Notes under the pieces: generated by a model
What the model saw: the letters and a program-made list of their open reading frames with translations, nothing else
Database searches by the model: none
Told to the model about the DNA's origin: nothing
Shown: positions 37,646 through 45,819 of the stretch, one piece after another
How positions within the stretch are numbered: position 1 is the first letter of the stretch
Layout: every line of letters begins with the position of its first letter
Assembly: GCF_019880205.1 (NCBI RefSeq)
Contig: NZ_CP082292.1
Location: 1,488,001-1,552,000 of the forward strand
DNA: 64,000 nt
Origin: Pantoea alfalfae
GTDB taxonomy: Bacteria; Pseudomonadota; Gammaproteobacteria; Enterobacterales; Enterobacteriaceae
Direction: 5' to 3'
Made by a program: the position numbers and the translations under genes

Positions 37646-38947
37646 ATGAACTCTGCAACTTCACCACGTCGCCTGCGGCTCGGCCTGTTTGTTCAACCTG
37701 TGGGTCAGCACGTCAGTGGCTGGCGTCTGACCGAACAACTGGGCGATCCCACCGATATTGACTGGCTGATCGCCCTGGCAAAAAAAGCCGAAGCGGGTAA
37801 GTTCGACCTCTTTTTTGTGGGTGATGCCCTGGCAACCAGCATGTATCGTCTGCCGTCCACCATGGCCCGTCTTGAACCTCTGACGATGCTGGCGGCGCTG
37901 GCAGTCAATACCCGGCGCATTGGCCTTGCCGCGACCGCCTCCACCACCTTCAGCGATCCCTTTACGCTGGCGCGCAGCTTCTCATCGCTGGATCACATCA
38001 GCCGTGGCCGTGCCGCGTGGAACGTCGTGACCTCGTTTTCCACAGACGTTGCGCGTAACTTCAGCCGCAGCGATATGCCCGATCATGCTTCACGCTACGC
38101 CCGTGCGCGTGAGTTCCTCGAGGTGGCCTGTAAACTGTGGGCGGGCTGGGAAGAGGGTGCCGTGCAGCCGGATAAAGCAACCGGAAACTATTTTGTTGAT
38201 GAGAAGATCCAGCCGATTAATCATCAGGGCGAACATTTTCAGGTGCAGGGTCCACTGAATATCACCCGTTCGCCGCAGGGCCGTCCGGTGATTATCGAAG
38301 CGGGTTCATCGGCGGATGGTCAGAAGCTGGCGGCGGAGACGGCGGAAGTGATCTTTACCGCCTCTGCCAGTCTGGAGGAAGCGCAATCCTTCTATCGCGC
38401 GCAGAAGGCGCAGGTGGTGGCTGCCGGACGTAACCCGGATCAGGTGGTGATCATGCCTGGCGTCATGCCGATTATCGGCCGCACGCGCGAAGACGCTAAG
38501 GCGCTGTGGAAAGAGCTGAATACGCTGGTGGATATTGAGAATGGGCTGCGTCAGCTCTCACTGCGGTTCAGCATGGATCTCAGTCAGTATCCGCTGGATG
38601 GCCCGGTGCCGGAGGTGCCGCTGGGCGAAGGGAACCAGAGCCGCGTTAAGCTGATGACCGATATGGCAAAACGCGAAAACCTGACGCTGCGCGAACTGGC
38701 CGCCGTCGCCGCCGGTTCACGCGGGCACCGCGTGATTGTCGGTACGGCTGAAGATATCGCCGATGATTTCCAGCTGTGGCTGGAGCAGGGCGGTGCGGAT
38801 GGCTTCAACATCATGCCCGCCATCATGCCGGAACAGCTCGATCTGTTTGTGGAACTGGTGATTCCGGAACTGCGCCGTCGCGGGCTGTTTCGTGAGGAGT
38901 ATGAGTTTGCCACGCTGCGTGAAAATCTGGGGCTGGACGTGATCTAA
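37646..38947 (+). CDS. NtaA/SnaA/DszA-type flavin monooxygenase (YxeK-like)
   Basis: A 433-residue LLM-class monooxygenase of the nitrilotriacetate/dibenzothiophene-sulfone monooxygenase branch. Family signs are 'LGLFVQPVGQHVSGWR', 'AEAGKFDLFFVGDALATS', 'TRRIGLAATASTTFSDPFTLARSFSSLDHISRGRAAWNVVTSFSTDVARNFS', 'YARAREFLEVACKLWAGWE' and 'GPLNITRSPQGRPVIIEAGSSADGQKLAAETAEVIFTA'. In Bacillus, YxeK oxidatively breaks the C-S bond of N-acetylated S-(2-succino)cysteine. The gene lies 45 bases after the dehydrogenase gene. No flavin reductase is encoded nearby, so reduced FMN must come from elsewhere. Confidence 0.9.
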   Translation: MNSATSPRRLRLGLFVQPVGQHVSGWRLTEQLGDPTDIDWLIALAKKAEAGKFDLFFVGDALATSMYRLPSTMARLEPLTMLAALAVNTRRIGLAATASTTFSDPFTLARSFSSLDHISRGRAAWNVVTSFSTDVARNFSRSDMPDHASRYARAREFLEVACKLWAGWEEGAVQPDKATGNYFVDEKIQPINHQGEHFQVQGPLNITRSPQGRPVIIEAGSSADGQKLAAETAEVIFTASASLEEAQSFYRAQKAQVVAAGRNPDQVVIMPGVMPIIGRTREDAKALWKELNTLVDIENGLRQLSLRFSMDLSQYPLDGPVPEVPLGEGNQSRVKLMTDMAKRENLTLRELAAVAAGSRGHRVIVGTAEDIADDFQLWLEQGGADGFNIMPAIMPEQLDLFVELVIPELRRRGLFREEYEFATLRENLGLDVI

Positions 38948-38988
38948 GAGCCTGGTTCACTCTCATCGCGTGGAATGTTGTCGCCTGT

Positions 38989-39022
38989 ACCGCACGGAGT
39001 CTGCCAGAAGATGACGTGCGGT
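38989..39022 (+). terminator. possible terminator after the YxeK-like gene
   Basis: An 8-bp stem ACCGCACG (38989-38996) with CGTGCGGT (39015-39022) is followed by TAGTTTAA. The 18-base loop is long, so this is a modest candidate. Confidence 0.4.
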
Positions 39023-39136
39023 TAGTTTAACCAGCACGAAATCTTTATCGTGCCTCACGCTTTACTAAAACCATTTTGCAAATCACTGCCTGCCCGATAT
39101 AACAGACATTCACTCTACTGACCGCGAGCTCACTGA

Positions 39137-39418
39137 ATGTCAGACTACAGATTCTATTCCAGAGGCAAACACACCGTTGCATTGAAAAGATCAGACGTAA
39201 ACCGGGCTTCAGATCTGACAGAGCAGGGGTATAAAAAAGAGTTTGAGGAAGTGCGTGCATCAGATGAAACAGAGGCGCTGGCACGCTTCGCGGATATCCG
39301 CAGGAACCAGCGTATCGACCAGCACAACTTTCTGGCGGGCGCAGCGACCATGCCGCTGATTGGTGTGTTAACCGCGGTGGTTGCTTTTGTTTTCTGGCGT
39401 AATAAATCGATAAAATAA
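39137..39418 (+). CDS. small single-span membrane protein
   Basis: A 93-residue hypothetical protein. The first 65 residues are charged and partly helical ('SDLTEQGYKKEFEEVRASDETEALARFADIRRNQ'). Residues about 67-87 form one hydrophobic span ('LAGAATMPLIGVLTAVVAFVFW') with a positive tail RNKSIK. Such a protein would sit in the inner membrane with its bulk in the cytoplasm. I do not recognise the family. It stands alone before a strong bidirectional terminator. Confidence 0.65.
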   Translation: MSDYRFYSRGKHTVALKRSDVNRASDLTEQGYKKEFEEVRASDETEALARFADIRRNQRIDQHNFLAGAATMPLIGVLTAVVAFVFWRNKSIK

Positions 39419-39520
39419 GCCAGCTACAATTCAGACATATTCACGTATGACTCTTTTCATTAACCCTTTTAAAAGGATAGTCAGCTGCACAGGAGTCACC
39501 GCCCTCGTTGCTGAAAAACA

Positions 39521-39552
39521 AAAAAGCCCGCGATATTCATCGCGGGCTTTTT
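39521..39552. terminator. bidirectional terminator
   Basis: A 14-bp stem AAAAAGCCCGCGAT (39521-39534) with ATCGCGGGCTTTTT (39539-39552) and an ATTC loop, serving both the small membrane-protein gene and the convergent fhuE-like gene. Confidence 0.9.
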
Positions 39553-39571
39553 GATATCTCTGGCAGGCCAT

Positions 39572-41734
39572 TCAGAACTGATACGAAACGCTGACGTTCA
39601 CATTACGTGGCTCAGCGTATACGTAACTGTTCATATAGCTGTAATACTCGCGGTCGAAGAGGTTATCGACGTTGGCCTGCACCGCGACCTGCTTATTCAC
39701 CTGATAGCGGGCAAACAACGACGCCAGGGGATAACTGCCCTGATAAACCCGTACGCTGTCGCCGCTGGCATTAGTGACATCTTTAAATACCCGGTTCTGC
39801 CAGTTGATGCCGCCGCCGACAGTCAGGTCGGGGATTGCGGCCAGTTGATAACGGGTAAAAAGCTTAAATGAGGTTTGTGGCTGATAGCTGTTAAAGCGGC
39901 CACTCTGGTCACGTGCCACATAGCGGGTTGCGCCAAAGGTAAGTTGCAGATTATCAGTCAGCGCACCATTCAGTTCGAACTCAGCACCTTTACTCACAGC
40001 ACCTTTGGCTGCAACATAGGCCTGCTCACTGCCGCTCAGGTAGACACCATCAAGCGCCTGACCGACGTTATCCTGCTCAATGCGGAAAATCGCCACGCTG
40101 GCCGTCAGCAGTCCGTCGTTCCAGGCCGATTTCAGACCGGTTTCGTAGTTTTTTCCGGTGACAGGCGAGAGATAACTGCCATGAGTATCACGATAGGTCT
40201 GCGGCAGGAAAATGGCGGTGTAACTGCCATAGGCGGACCAGGTGTCATCGATGTCATAGACCAGCCCGGCGTAAGGCGTGGTGTTGTTTTTGGTCATCTC
40301 TCCGCTGCTGCCGCTCGTGCTCCACTGGGTATAGCGTGCGCCAACGATCAGTGACAGCGGATCGGCCAGCGAAAGACGTGCAGCACTGTACACCGATTTC
40401 TGACGAACCGTGTCATCATCGTTGAGATACCAGCCCTGCCACTCAGGCTCCGCGACGTTACCGCTCCAGTGATTATTGAAAATACCCATATCAGCAGTGG
40501 CGATCTCACGAGCCTCTGCATCGCTGAAACCATCCTGACTGTAAGCGGCATTATGCTGCCGACTGTAGTTCGCACCCGCCATTAACAGGTGCTGACGGCC
40601 CAGTAAGTCAAACGGGCCGCTGGCGAAACCATCAATGGAATCCATTTTACGCTTGCCGCGATCCATGCTGCCGTAGCCGGTGGTGCCTTCACCGCTCTCT
40701 TGGTCGGGATTGCCCATCACATAGAGAAGCTTATCGCTGAAGGTGTTTTCGGCGTGCGTGCCGTTGACATGAATATTCCAGCCGTTGTCAAAGTTATGCT
40801 CGATGTCCGCAAAGACTTTGCGCGAGTTAGTGTTGTAACGTGTCCAGTTGGCTGACGAATTCAGGCTGCGATCGTAATGTGTGGTGGCGTTGTTGCTGTA
40901 AAACATCGGCAGGCCACCCCAGGTCGGATTGCCGGTATTGTTATCTTCATAGTCGTAACCCAGTGACAGCGTGGTCTTCTCAGAGAGATCGGCATCCATC
41001 ACACCGTAGATAAACTTTTGGGTTTTCTGATAGCGGTCCAGCCAGCTCTGCTGATCGGTATAGCCGGTTACCACGCGGCCACGCAGGCTGCCGTCGCCGT
41101 TCAGCGGAGAGGAGAGATCCGCCACATACCGCTGTTTATTCCAGCTGCCATAGCTGGCGCTCAGCGTACCGGTGGCGGTTTTGCTGTCGGCATGTTTACG
41201 CACCATGTTGATAGAGGCTGACGGGCTGCCCGCGCCGGTCATCAGCCCGGTTGCCCCACGCACGATCTCAATGCGGTCATAGATGGCAGTGTCAGACGCC
41301 GCATCGCCGTAATTCCAGTTATCGTTGACCGACGTCGGAATGCCATCGAAGGTGAAGTTACTGACCTTAAAGCCGCGTGAATAGTACTCGGAGCGTTCAC
41401 TGTCGATCAGATTGGTGGAGATACCGGTGGCATTGGTCAGCACATCGCTAACGGATTGCAGATCCTGATCCTGCATCCGCTGCTGCGTCACCACGCTAAG
41501 GGATTGCGGCACATCGCGTGGTGTCAGCATTAGTTTAGTGCCCGCGCGGGTGGTCTGGACTGCGTAATTCTGCTTATCACTTTCACTGTTATCGGCGGGG
41601 GCCGCGCTGACTACCATATCCTGCGATGTTTCCGCAGCCGCCAGAGCGGGGTTGAGAAGGGCATGCACCGTCAGTGCCAGTAATGAAACGCTGAAAACGT
41701 TTTTGAAATCTGATTCCCTGCCACTACGAGCCAT
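39572..41734 (-). CDS. fhuE: TonB-dependent siderophore receptor, FhuE-like
   Basis: A 720-residue outer-membrane receptor closely following E. coli FhuE (coprogen, rhodotorulic acid, ferrioxamine uptake) along its whole length: 'RAGTKLMLTPRDVPQSLSVVTQQRMQDQDLQSVSDVLTNATGIS' in the plug, 'YYSRGFKVSNFTFDGIP', 'IEIVRGATGLMTGAGSPSASINMVRKHA', 'YGSWNKQRYVADLSSPL', 'AIFRIEQDNVGQALDG', and a C-terminal 'NVNVSVSYQF' ending in Phe as beta-barrels do. The signal peptide is residues about 1-34. A Fur box lies about 105 bases upstream of the start. Substrate by homology is a hydroxamate siderophore. Confidence 0.9.
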   Translation of the reverse strand: MARSGRESDFKNVFSVSLLALTVHALLNPALAAAETSQDMVVSAAPADNSESDKQNYAVQTTRAGTKLMLTPRDVPQSLSVVTQQRMQDQDLQSVSDVLTNATGISTNLIDSERSEYYSRGFKVSNFTFDGIPTSVNDNWNYGDAASDTAIYDRIEIVRGATGLMTGAGSPSASINMVRKHADSKTATGTLSASYGSWNKQRYVADLSSPLNGDGSLRGRVVTGYTDQQSWLDRYQKTQKFIYGVMDADLSEKTTLSLGYDYEDNNTGNPTWGGLPMFYSNNATTHYDRSLNSSANWTRYNTNSRKVFADIEHNFDNGWNIHVNGTHAENTFSDKLLYVMGNPDQESGEGTTGYGSMDRGKRKMDSIDGFASGPFDLLGRQHLLMAGANYSRQHNAAYSQDGFSDAEAREIATADMGIFNNHWSGNVAEPEWQGWYLNDDDTVRQKSVYSAARLSLADPLSLIVGARYTQWSTSGSSGEMTKNNTTPYAGLVYDIDDTWSAYGSYTAIFLPQTYRDTHGSYLSPVTGKNYETGLKSAWNDGLLTASVAIFRIEQDNVGQALDGVYLSGSEQAYVAAKGAVSKGAEFELNGALTDNLQLTFGATRYVARDQSGRFNSYQPQTSFKLFTRYQLAAIPDLTVGGGINWQNRVFKDVTNASGDSVRVYQGSYPLASLFARYQVNKQVAVQANVDNLFDREYYSYMNSYVYAEPRNVNVSVSYQF

Positions 41735-41837
41735 AAATTTTCCATTAAATGTTGGTATTGCGTTAAGTCATTACGCTTTGATCGTTATATTTCTCAGCCC
41801 ATCACAGAAAGAGAGAAGCTGAATTAGTTGTGAGAAT

Positions 41838-41856
41838 GCCAATGATAATCATTTGC
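41838..41856 (-). promoter_or_regulatory. Fur box upstream of the fhuE-like gene
   Basis: AATGATAATCATT (41841-41853) matches the 13-base centre of the Fur consensus GATAATGATAATCATTATC exactly. It lies between the divergent receptor and lipoprotein genes, closer to the receptor. Confidence 0.85.
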
Positions 41857-42085
41857 TTTATAAATTCCCTTTGAGATTCAATTGAAGATGTAACATTATA
41901 TTAATTTCAAATAAATCAGATAAATAAGCGCGATAAAAGCCTCATACTTGCTGGCGTTTACATTATTCTGGTGCTGAAAAAGGGCGAATTGACCCTAATA
42001 AAAAACGGAAGTTGAAGGTTTATGTCGTGAGAACGCACTGGAGCGCTACAGGAATCTGAGCCGTAGTTTGCTTAGCGACTGTTAA

Positions 42086-42100
42086 TGAGTATGATTCGCA
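42086..42100 (+). promoter_or_regulatory. Fur-like site upstream of the YncE-like gene
   Basis: TGAGTATGATTCGCA matches the 7-1-7 Fur model TGATAAT-N-ATTATCA at 10 of 14 positions and sits about 60 bases before the start codon, overlapping where a promoter is expected. Confidence 0.6.
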
Positions 42101-42159
42101 TTCTTTATTCTGGCCGATCAGAATGGCCCGGCACCCTTTATTCCCTGATGGAGTTCTGC

Positions 42160-43248
42160 ATGAAATCGTTAAGCCCGCGCAAAGCCGCTGTTGCCATGGC
42201 TGCCGCCGCTGCCATTAGCCTGACAGCGTGTCAGGCACCTGCTAAAAAAGTTGATGCGCCTGCTGCAGAAGCCTCTAAACCAGTCGACAGCGCGGTAACT
42301 CAGCGCGCCCTGGGGGATGGTCTGTATGAAATGGCTTATTCTCCTGCAGCAAAAGCGTTATTTGTTGCCAGTGCGCAGGCGTTTAAGGATGTGAACGGCG
42401 GCATGATCTACCGTCTTGATCCCGCCACACTAACTACTCAGGGTGAAACACATACCGACATGAAAAATTTCGGCACCGCTATCGATGAAGCGGGTGAGGT
42501 CTTCTACACCACCAACTCGCTGGATGGCGCAATCTCCAGAGTGGATGCGAAGAGTGGCAAAGTGCTGCAGCGTCTGGTCTTCCCGGGCAAAATCAGTAAA
42601 GAGGGCTATCCGGCAGGTGCACGTGAAGTGTTATGGCATGGCAACGAACTCTATGTGGGCCGCGTGGCTGAACCAGGCTATATCTCGGTAGTCGACACCA
42701 AAACCTTTACGCTTAAAACCGAAATTAAGAATGCCGGTAAATGGGTGACGGGTATCATCTACTCACCGCTGACTGATCGCATCTATGCTGCTAATGGCTC
42801 GGGTGAAATTCTGGTGATTAATCCGCGCAGCCATAAAATCGAGAAGCGCTGGACGCCAGGCGATGGCAAAGCATATCTGTTCCTGAACATGGCAGAAGAT
42901 CCTGAAACCGGTCGCCTGTTCGTGACCGACGATTCCAAAGGCAAAGCCACGCTGATCTTTGATGAGCGCACCGGCAAGGTAATCAAACGCATTGAAGGTG
43001 ATGCGATGGGCATTAAGTTCAACGCTAAGCGCAATGAGCTTTACATCAGCCAGCGCGAATCGAAGAGAGTACTGCAACTGGATGCCACCACCTATGCGGT
43101 GAAAAACAGCTGGTCGTTCGAAAAAAATCCCAACAGCCTGCTGATAGGTCCGGATAACAATACCCTGTTTGTCACCCTTAAAGCGGAATTTAACAAAGAT
43201 TCCTCCACTAAAGGCACTGACGAGATTGCTCGTATCGTGTTGCCATAA
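42160..43248 (+). CDS. YncE-like beta-propeller lipoprotein
   Basis: A 362-residue protein resembling E. coli YncE, a Fur-regulated seven-bladed propeller. The start at 42160 is preceded by ATGGAG. The N-terminus 'MKSLSPRKAAVAMAAAAAISLTACQAP' is a lipoprotein signal with lipobox LTAC, so the mature protein should be lipid-anchored at Cys 24. Residue 2 of the mature form is Gln, which favours sorting to the outer membrane. Repeated blade motifs include 'AAKALFVASAQ', 'DGAISRVDAKSGKVLQRLVFPGK', 'DRIYAANGSGEILVINPRSHKIEKRW' and 'KRNELYISQRESKRVLQLDATTY'. E. coli YncE has a cleavable signal instead, to my knowledge. Role unknown; linked to iron by its promoter and neighbour. Confidence 0.82.
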   Translation: MKSLSPRKAAVAMAAAAAISLTACQAPAKKVDAPAAEASKPVDSAVTQRALGDGLYEMAYSPAAKALFVASAQAFKDVNGGMIYRLDPATLTTQGETHTDMKNFGTAIDEAGEVFYTTNSLDGAISRVDAKSGKVLQRLVFPGKISKEGYPAGAREVLWHGNELYVGRVAEPGYISVVDTKTFTLKTEIKNAGKWVTGIIYSPLTDRIYAANGSGEILVINPRSHKIEKRWTPGDGKAYLFLNMAEDPETGRLFVTDDSKGKATLIFDERTGKVIKRIEGDAMGIKFNAKRNELYISQRESKRVLQLDATTYAVKNSWSFEKNPNSLLIGPDNNTLFVTLKAEFNKDSSTKGTDEIARIVLP

Positions 43249-43294
43249 GCACGCGCCAGGCGTTACCTCTTAGCGTTTAGCCGCTAACCTTCTT

Positions 43295-43326
43295 AAAGCC
43301 CACTCAGTGAAGCCTGAGTGGGCTTT
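43295..43326 (+). terminator. terminator of the YncE-like gene
   Basis: A 13-bp perfect stem AAAGCCCACTCAG (43295-43307) with CTGAGTGGGCTTT (43314-43326). Confidence 0.85.
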
Positions 43327-43494
43327 CGTCTGACCGCCATGAGATCACCACAACCCGCAGCAAATCAGATACAGCTCGCGAATGTGTGCAGATCTTGTGC
43401 GGTTTTCACTGACATAACTGAATACTTCTCTCGCATTTCATTTAAGACCCATGATTTTGACATGCCGCGACATCACACTCGGTTATCGCTTTAC

Positions 43495-43518
43495 ACCTAT
43501 ATAGCATCTGACCTATAT
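43495..43518 (+). promoter_or_regulatory. promoter/operator of the toxin-antitoxin operon
   Basis: ACCTATAT occurs twice, at 43495-43502 and 43511-43518, with starts 16 bases apart, just before the toxin gene. TTTACA (43490-43495) with TATATT (43514-43519) at 18-base spacing is a possible promoter that the repeats would cover. This fits autoregulation by the HTH antitoxin. Confidence 0.5.
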
Positions 43519-43533
43519 TGATAAGGAGATCTC

Positions 43534-43887
43534 GTGTGGATGATTAAAACGACAGAGCGGTTTGATCGCTGGTTTACGTTGCTTAATGACAGCGATCGCG
43601 CCTGCGTGCTGGCTGCATTGATGGTGCTGCGGGAAAAGGGGCCGGGATTAAGCCGACCCTATGCGGATACGATTAAAGGTTCCGCTTATATCAACATGAA
43701 AGAGTTACGTATCCAGAGCCGCGGCGACCCAATAAGGGCTTTCTATGCTTTTGACCCGAACCGCACGGCAATTGTGCTGTGTGCCGGTAATAAGGCGGGC
43801 AATGAAAAGCGATTTTATCGGGAGATGCTTCCGGTTGCCGATCGGGAATTCACACACTGGCTAAAAAGCTTTAACCATAAGGAGTAA
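43534..43887 (+). CDS. RelE/HigB-type toxin
   Basis: A 117-residue toxin of the RelE/HigB (phage-derived Gp49-like) family, expected to be a ribosome-dependent mRNA endonuclease. It has 'FDRWFTLLNDSDRACVLAALMVLREKGPGLSRPYADTIKGS' near 10-50, then 'MKELRIQSRGDPIRAFYAFDPNRTAIVLCAGNKAGNEKRFYREMLPVADREF', with the beta-sheet arginines and lysines typical of the fold. The GTG start at 43534 has AAGGAG 5 bases before it. Toxin-first order with an HTH antitoxin next is the HigBA arrangement. Confidence 0.85.
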   Translation: MWMIKTTERFDRWFTLLNDSDRACVLAALMVLREKGPGLSRPYADTIKGSAYINMKELRIQSRGDPIRAFYAFDPNRTAIVLCAGNKAGNEKRFYREMLPVADREFTHWLKSFNHKE

Positions 43888-43891
43888 CGTG

Positions 43892-44194
43892 ATGGGCAGA
43901 ACGCTGGAACAGCTTATTGCGGATGAAAAACCGGAAGTCGTTGCCGACGCACAGGCTATGGCGACCGAAATCCTGCTCAACATTCACCTTGCCGAGCTGC
44001 GTGAGAAAGTGCAGAAAACGCAAGTGGAAATGGCGCAGGCGCTGGGCATCACACAGCCGACCGTGGCGGGCATGGAAAAGCCGGGGCGTGACCTGAAGCT
44101 TTCCACGCTCAAACGCTACGTCGATGCGGCAGGGGGGAAACTGCGGCTGGTGGTGGAACTGCCGGATGGTTCCCACTACGGGTTCGTGGTGTAA
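43892..44194 (+). CDS. HigA-type XRE antitoxin
   Basis: A 100-residue antitoxin with a helix-turn-helix of the XRE family: 'LAELREKVQKTQVEMAQALGITQPTVAGMEKPGRDLKLSTLKRYVDAAGGKLRLVVELPDG'. It should bind the toxin and repress the operon. The ATG at 43892 lies 7 bases after AAGGAG; the toxin stop is 4 bases upstream. It ends before a bidirectional terminator shared with the opposing tRNA-Asn. Confidence 0.87.
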   Translation: MGRTLEQLIADEKPEVVADAQAMATEILLNIHLAELREKVQKTQVEMAQALGITQPTVAGMEKPGRDLKLSTLKRYVDAAGGKLRLVVELPDGSHYGFVV

Positions 44195-44241
44195 GCCTCT
44201 GGCGTGAAAACCACGTCGCCGTGATTAAAAACATCAATGCA

Positions 44242-44275
44242 AAAAGCCCGCTCAGGTTTCCCTGAGCGGGCTTTT
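44242..44275. terminator. bidirectional terminator, tRNA-Asn (copy 2) / antitoxin
   Basis: A 14-bp stem AAAGCCCGCTCAGG (44243-44256) with CCTGAGCGGGCTTT (44261-44274), loop TTTC, with A- and T-runs on the two sides. Confidence 0.9.
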
Positions 44276-44282
44276 CTAATTC

Positions 44283-44358
44283 TGGCTCCTCTGACTGGAC
44301 TCGAACCAGTGACATACGGATTAACAGTCCGCCGTTCTACCGACTGAACTACAGAGGA
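44283..44358 (-). tRNA. tRNA-Asn (GTT), second copy
   Basis: 76 bases, identical to the gene at 18799-18874, with CCA encoded and anticodon GTT. Flanks differ between the two copies except for the terminator and a short upstream stretch. Confidence 0.97.
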
Positions 44359-44376
44359 ATCGCTTGAACGGGGCGA

Positions 44377-44405
44377 ATATTAACGGCGCTGATCCCGCTT
44401 GTCAA
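44377..44405 (-). promoter_or_regulatory. sigma-70 promoter of tRNA-Asn (copy 2)
   Basis: On the minus strand, TTGACA (complement of 44400-44405), a 17-base spacer, then TAATAT (complement of 44377-44382), followed by a GC-rich discriminator like that of copy 1. Confidence 0.85.
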
Positions 44406-44863
44406 AGCCCTGTTTACTGAATTGCGTTCAGATGCTCGTAAAAGCAGCGGATTGGCGGTTTTTACGTAAATCTGCTGGCTTTTCAAACTGCCAACAGGAT
44501 CTCACTTTGCGGGCATTTCTCGGCAGATGTTAGAGGCATGTCAAAGTTTTGTTGTTTGCCGATGTTAAAACAACCGTTTCAGTGCTTTTATGATAAAAAT
44601 TTCAAAACGAAACTATATGGAACAAATAAACTGCTTATCATCACGGTCGTGATTATCATCCGGAAATGAAACGGCATTTTTACACTAACTGTTTGCAGAT
44701 CAAGTGATTGTGAAAAGGAGTGGTCGATCACAAAAATAGCCATAACCTGAAGTCTTACCTCAAATTTCCCGAAACAGACGCCAGACAGGCTGGGTGAATG
44801 TAAAAGATATTTTTCATTCGCGGCTTCAGCCCCTGAGCAAGTTAACAAATAAGAAGGGTCCCT
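44406..44863 (+). promoter_or_regulatory. upstream region of the sugar ABC operon
   Basis: 458 bases with no convincing gene. A small inverted repeat TTTC-AAAAC-GAAA at 44600-44612 could be an operator for a sugar-responsive repressor. AAGAAGGG about 7 bases before the ATG at 44864 is the ribosome-binding site. Nothing else is recognised. Confidence 0.35.
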
Positions 44864-45787
44864 ATGAACATTAAAAAAACGATTGTCGCCTCACTGTTAG
44901 CCTGCATGTTACCTGCCGCGGTTATGGCAAAAGATGTCTCGGTGGGCGTCTCAATGGCGCTGTTTGATGACAACTTCCTGACGATTCTGCGTACGTCAAT
45001 GCAGAAGGAGATGCAGAAGGATGGCGTTAAAGGCCAGGTTGAGGATGCAAAAGGTGACGTTTCACAGCAGCTTCAGCAGGTTCAGAACTTTATCGGTCAG
45101 GGTGTGGATGCCCTGATCGTCAACCCGGTCGACACCAATGCGGTGAAACCGATTATGGATCAGGCGAGCAAAGCGGGTATCCCGTTGATCTTTGTCAACC
45201 GCCGTCCACAGGCGGAACTGACCGGCAAAATGGCCTATGTGGGTTCCGATTCAGAACTGGCCGGGCGCTTACAGATGGAAGCGCTGGCTAAAGCGATGAA
45301 CGGCAAAGGCAATGTCGCCATCCTGATGGGTGATTTGGCGAACGAAGCGACCCGCGACCGTACCAAAGGTGTGGAAGAAGTTGCCGCTAAATTCCCTGGT
45401 ATCAAAATCGTTCAGAAACAGACCGCCAAATTTACCCGAAACGACGCGGTGGATGTGGTCAGTAACTGGATGACGGCGGGTGATGAAATCAATGCCATCG
45501 CGTCGAACAACGATGAAATGGCGATCGGTGCGCTGCAGGCGCTGGGTAAAAACCCGGACAAAATCCTGATCGCTGGCGTCGATGGCACTCCCGATGCGCT
45601 GCAGATGCTGAAGCAGGGCAAAATGGTCGCCACGGTATTCCAGGATGCGCAGGGCCAGGGGGAAGGCGCGGTACAGACAGCAATCAAGCTGGTGAAAGGC
45701 GAAAAAGTCCAGAAAGTCATCAACATCCCTTACCAGCTGATTACCAAAGAAAACATGGAACAGTTTACCAAGCGTAACCTGAAATAA
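44864..45787 (+). CDS. sugar ABC transporter substrate-binding protein (RbsB/MglB-type)
   Basis: A 307-residue periplasmic binding protein of the ribose/galactose class with signal peptide MNIKKTIVASLLACMLPAAVMA. Family motifs: 'VSVGVSMALFDDNFLTILRTSMQKEM', 'QQVQNFIGQGVDALIVNPVDTNAVKPIMDQASKAGIPLIFVNRRP', 'GNVAILMGDLANEATRDRTKGVEE', 'AIASNNDEMAIGALQALG' and 'IAGVDGTPDALQMLKQGKMVATVFQDAQGQG'. It binds a sugar or polyol; which one cannot be read. First gene of a three-gene operon. Confidence 0.93.
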   Translation: MNIKKTIVASLLACMLPAAVMAKDVSVGVSMALFDDNFLTILRTSMQKEMQKDGVKGQVEDAKGDVSQQLQQVQNFIGQGVDALIVNPVDTNAVKPIMDQASKAGIPLIFVNRRPQAELTGKMAYVGSDSELAGRLQMEALAKAMNGKGNVAILMGDLANEATRDRTKGVEEVAAKFPGIKIVQKQTAKFTRNDAVDVVSNWMTAGDEINAIASNNDEMAIGALQALGKNPDKILIAGVDGTPDALQMLKQGKMVATVFQDAQGQGEGAVQTAIKLVKGEKVQKVINIPYQLITKENMEQFTKRNLK

Positions 45788-45819
45788 TCGTTCCCGACCC
45801 AGCTGTACGGAGGTGATGT

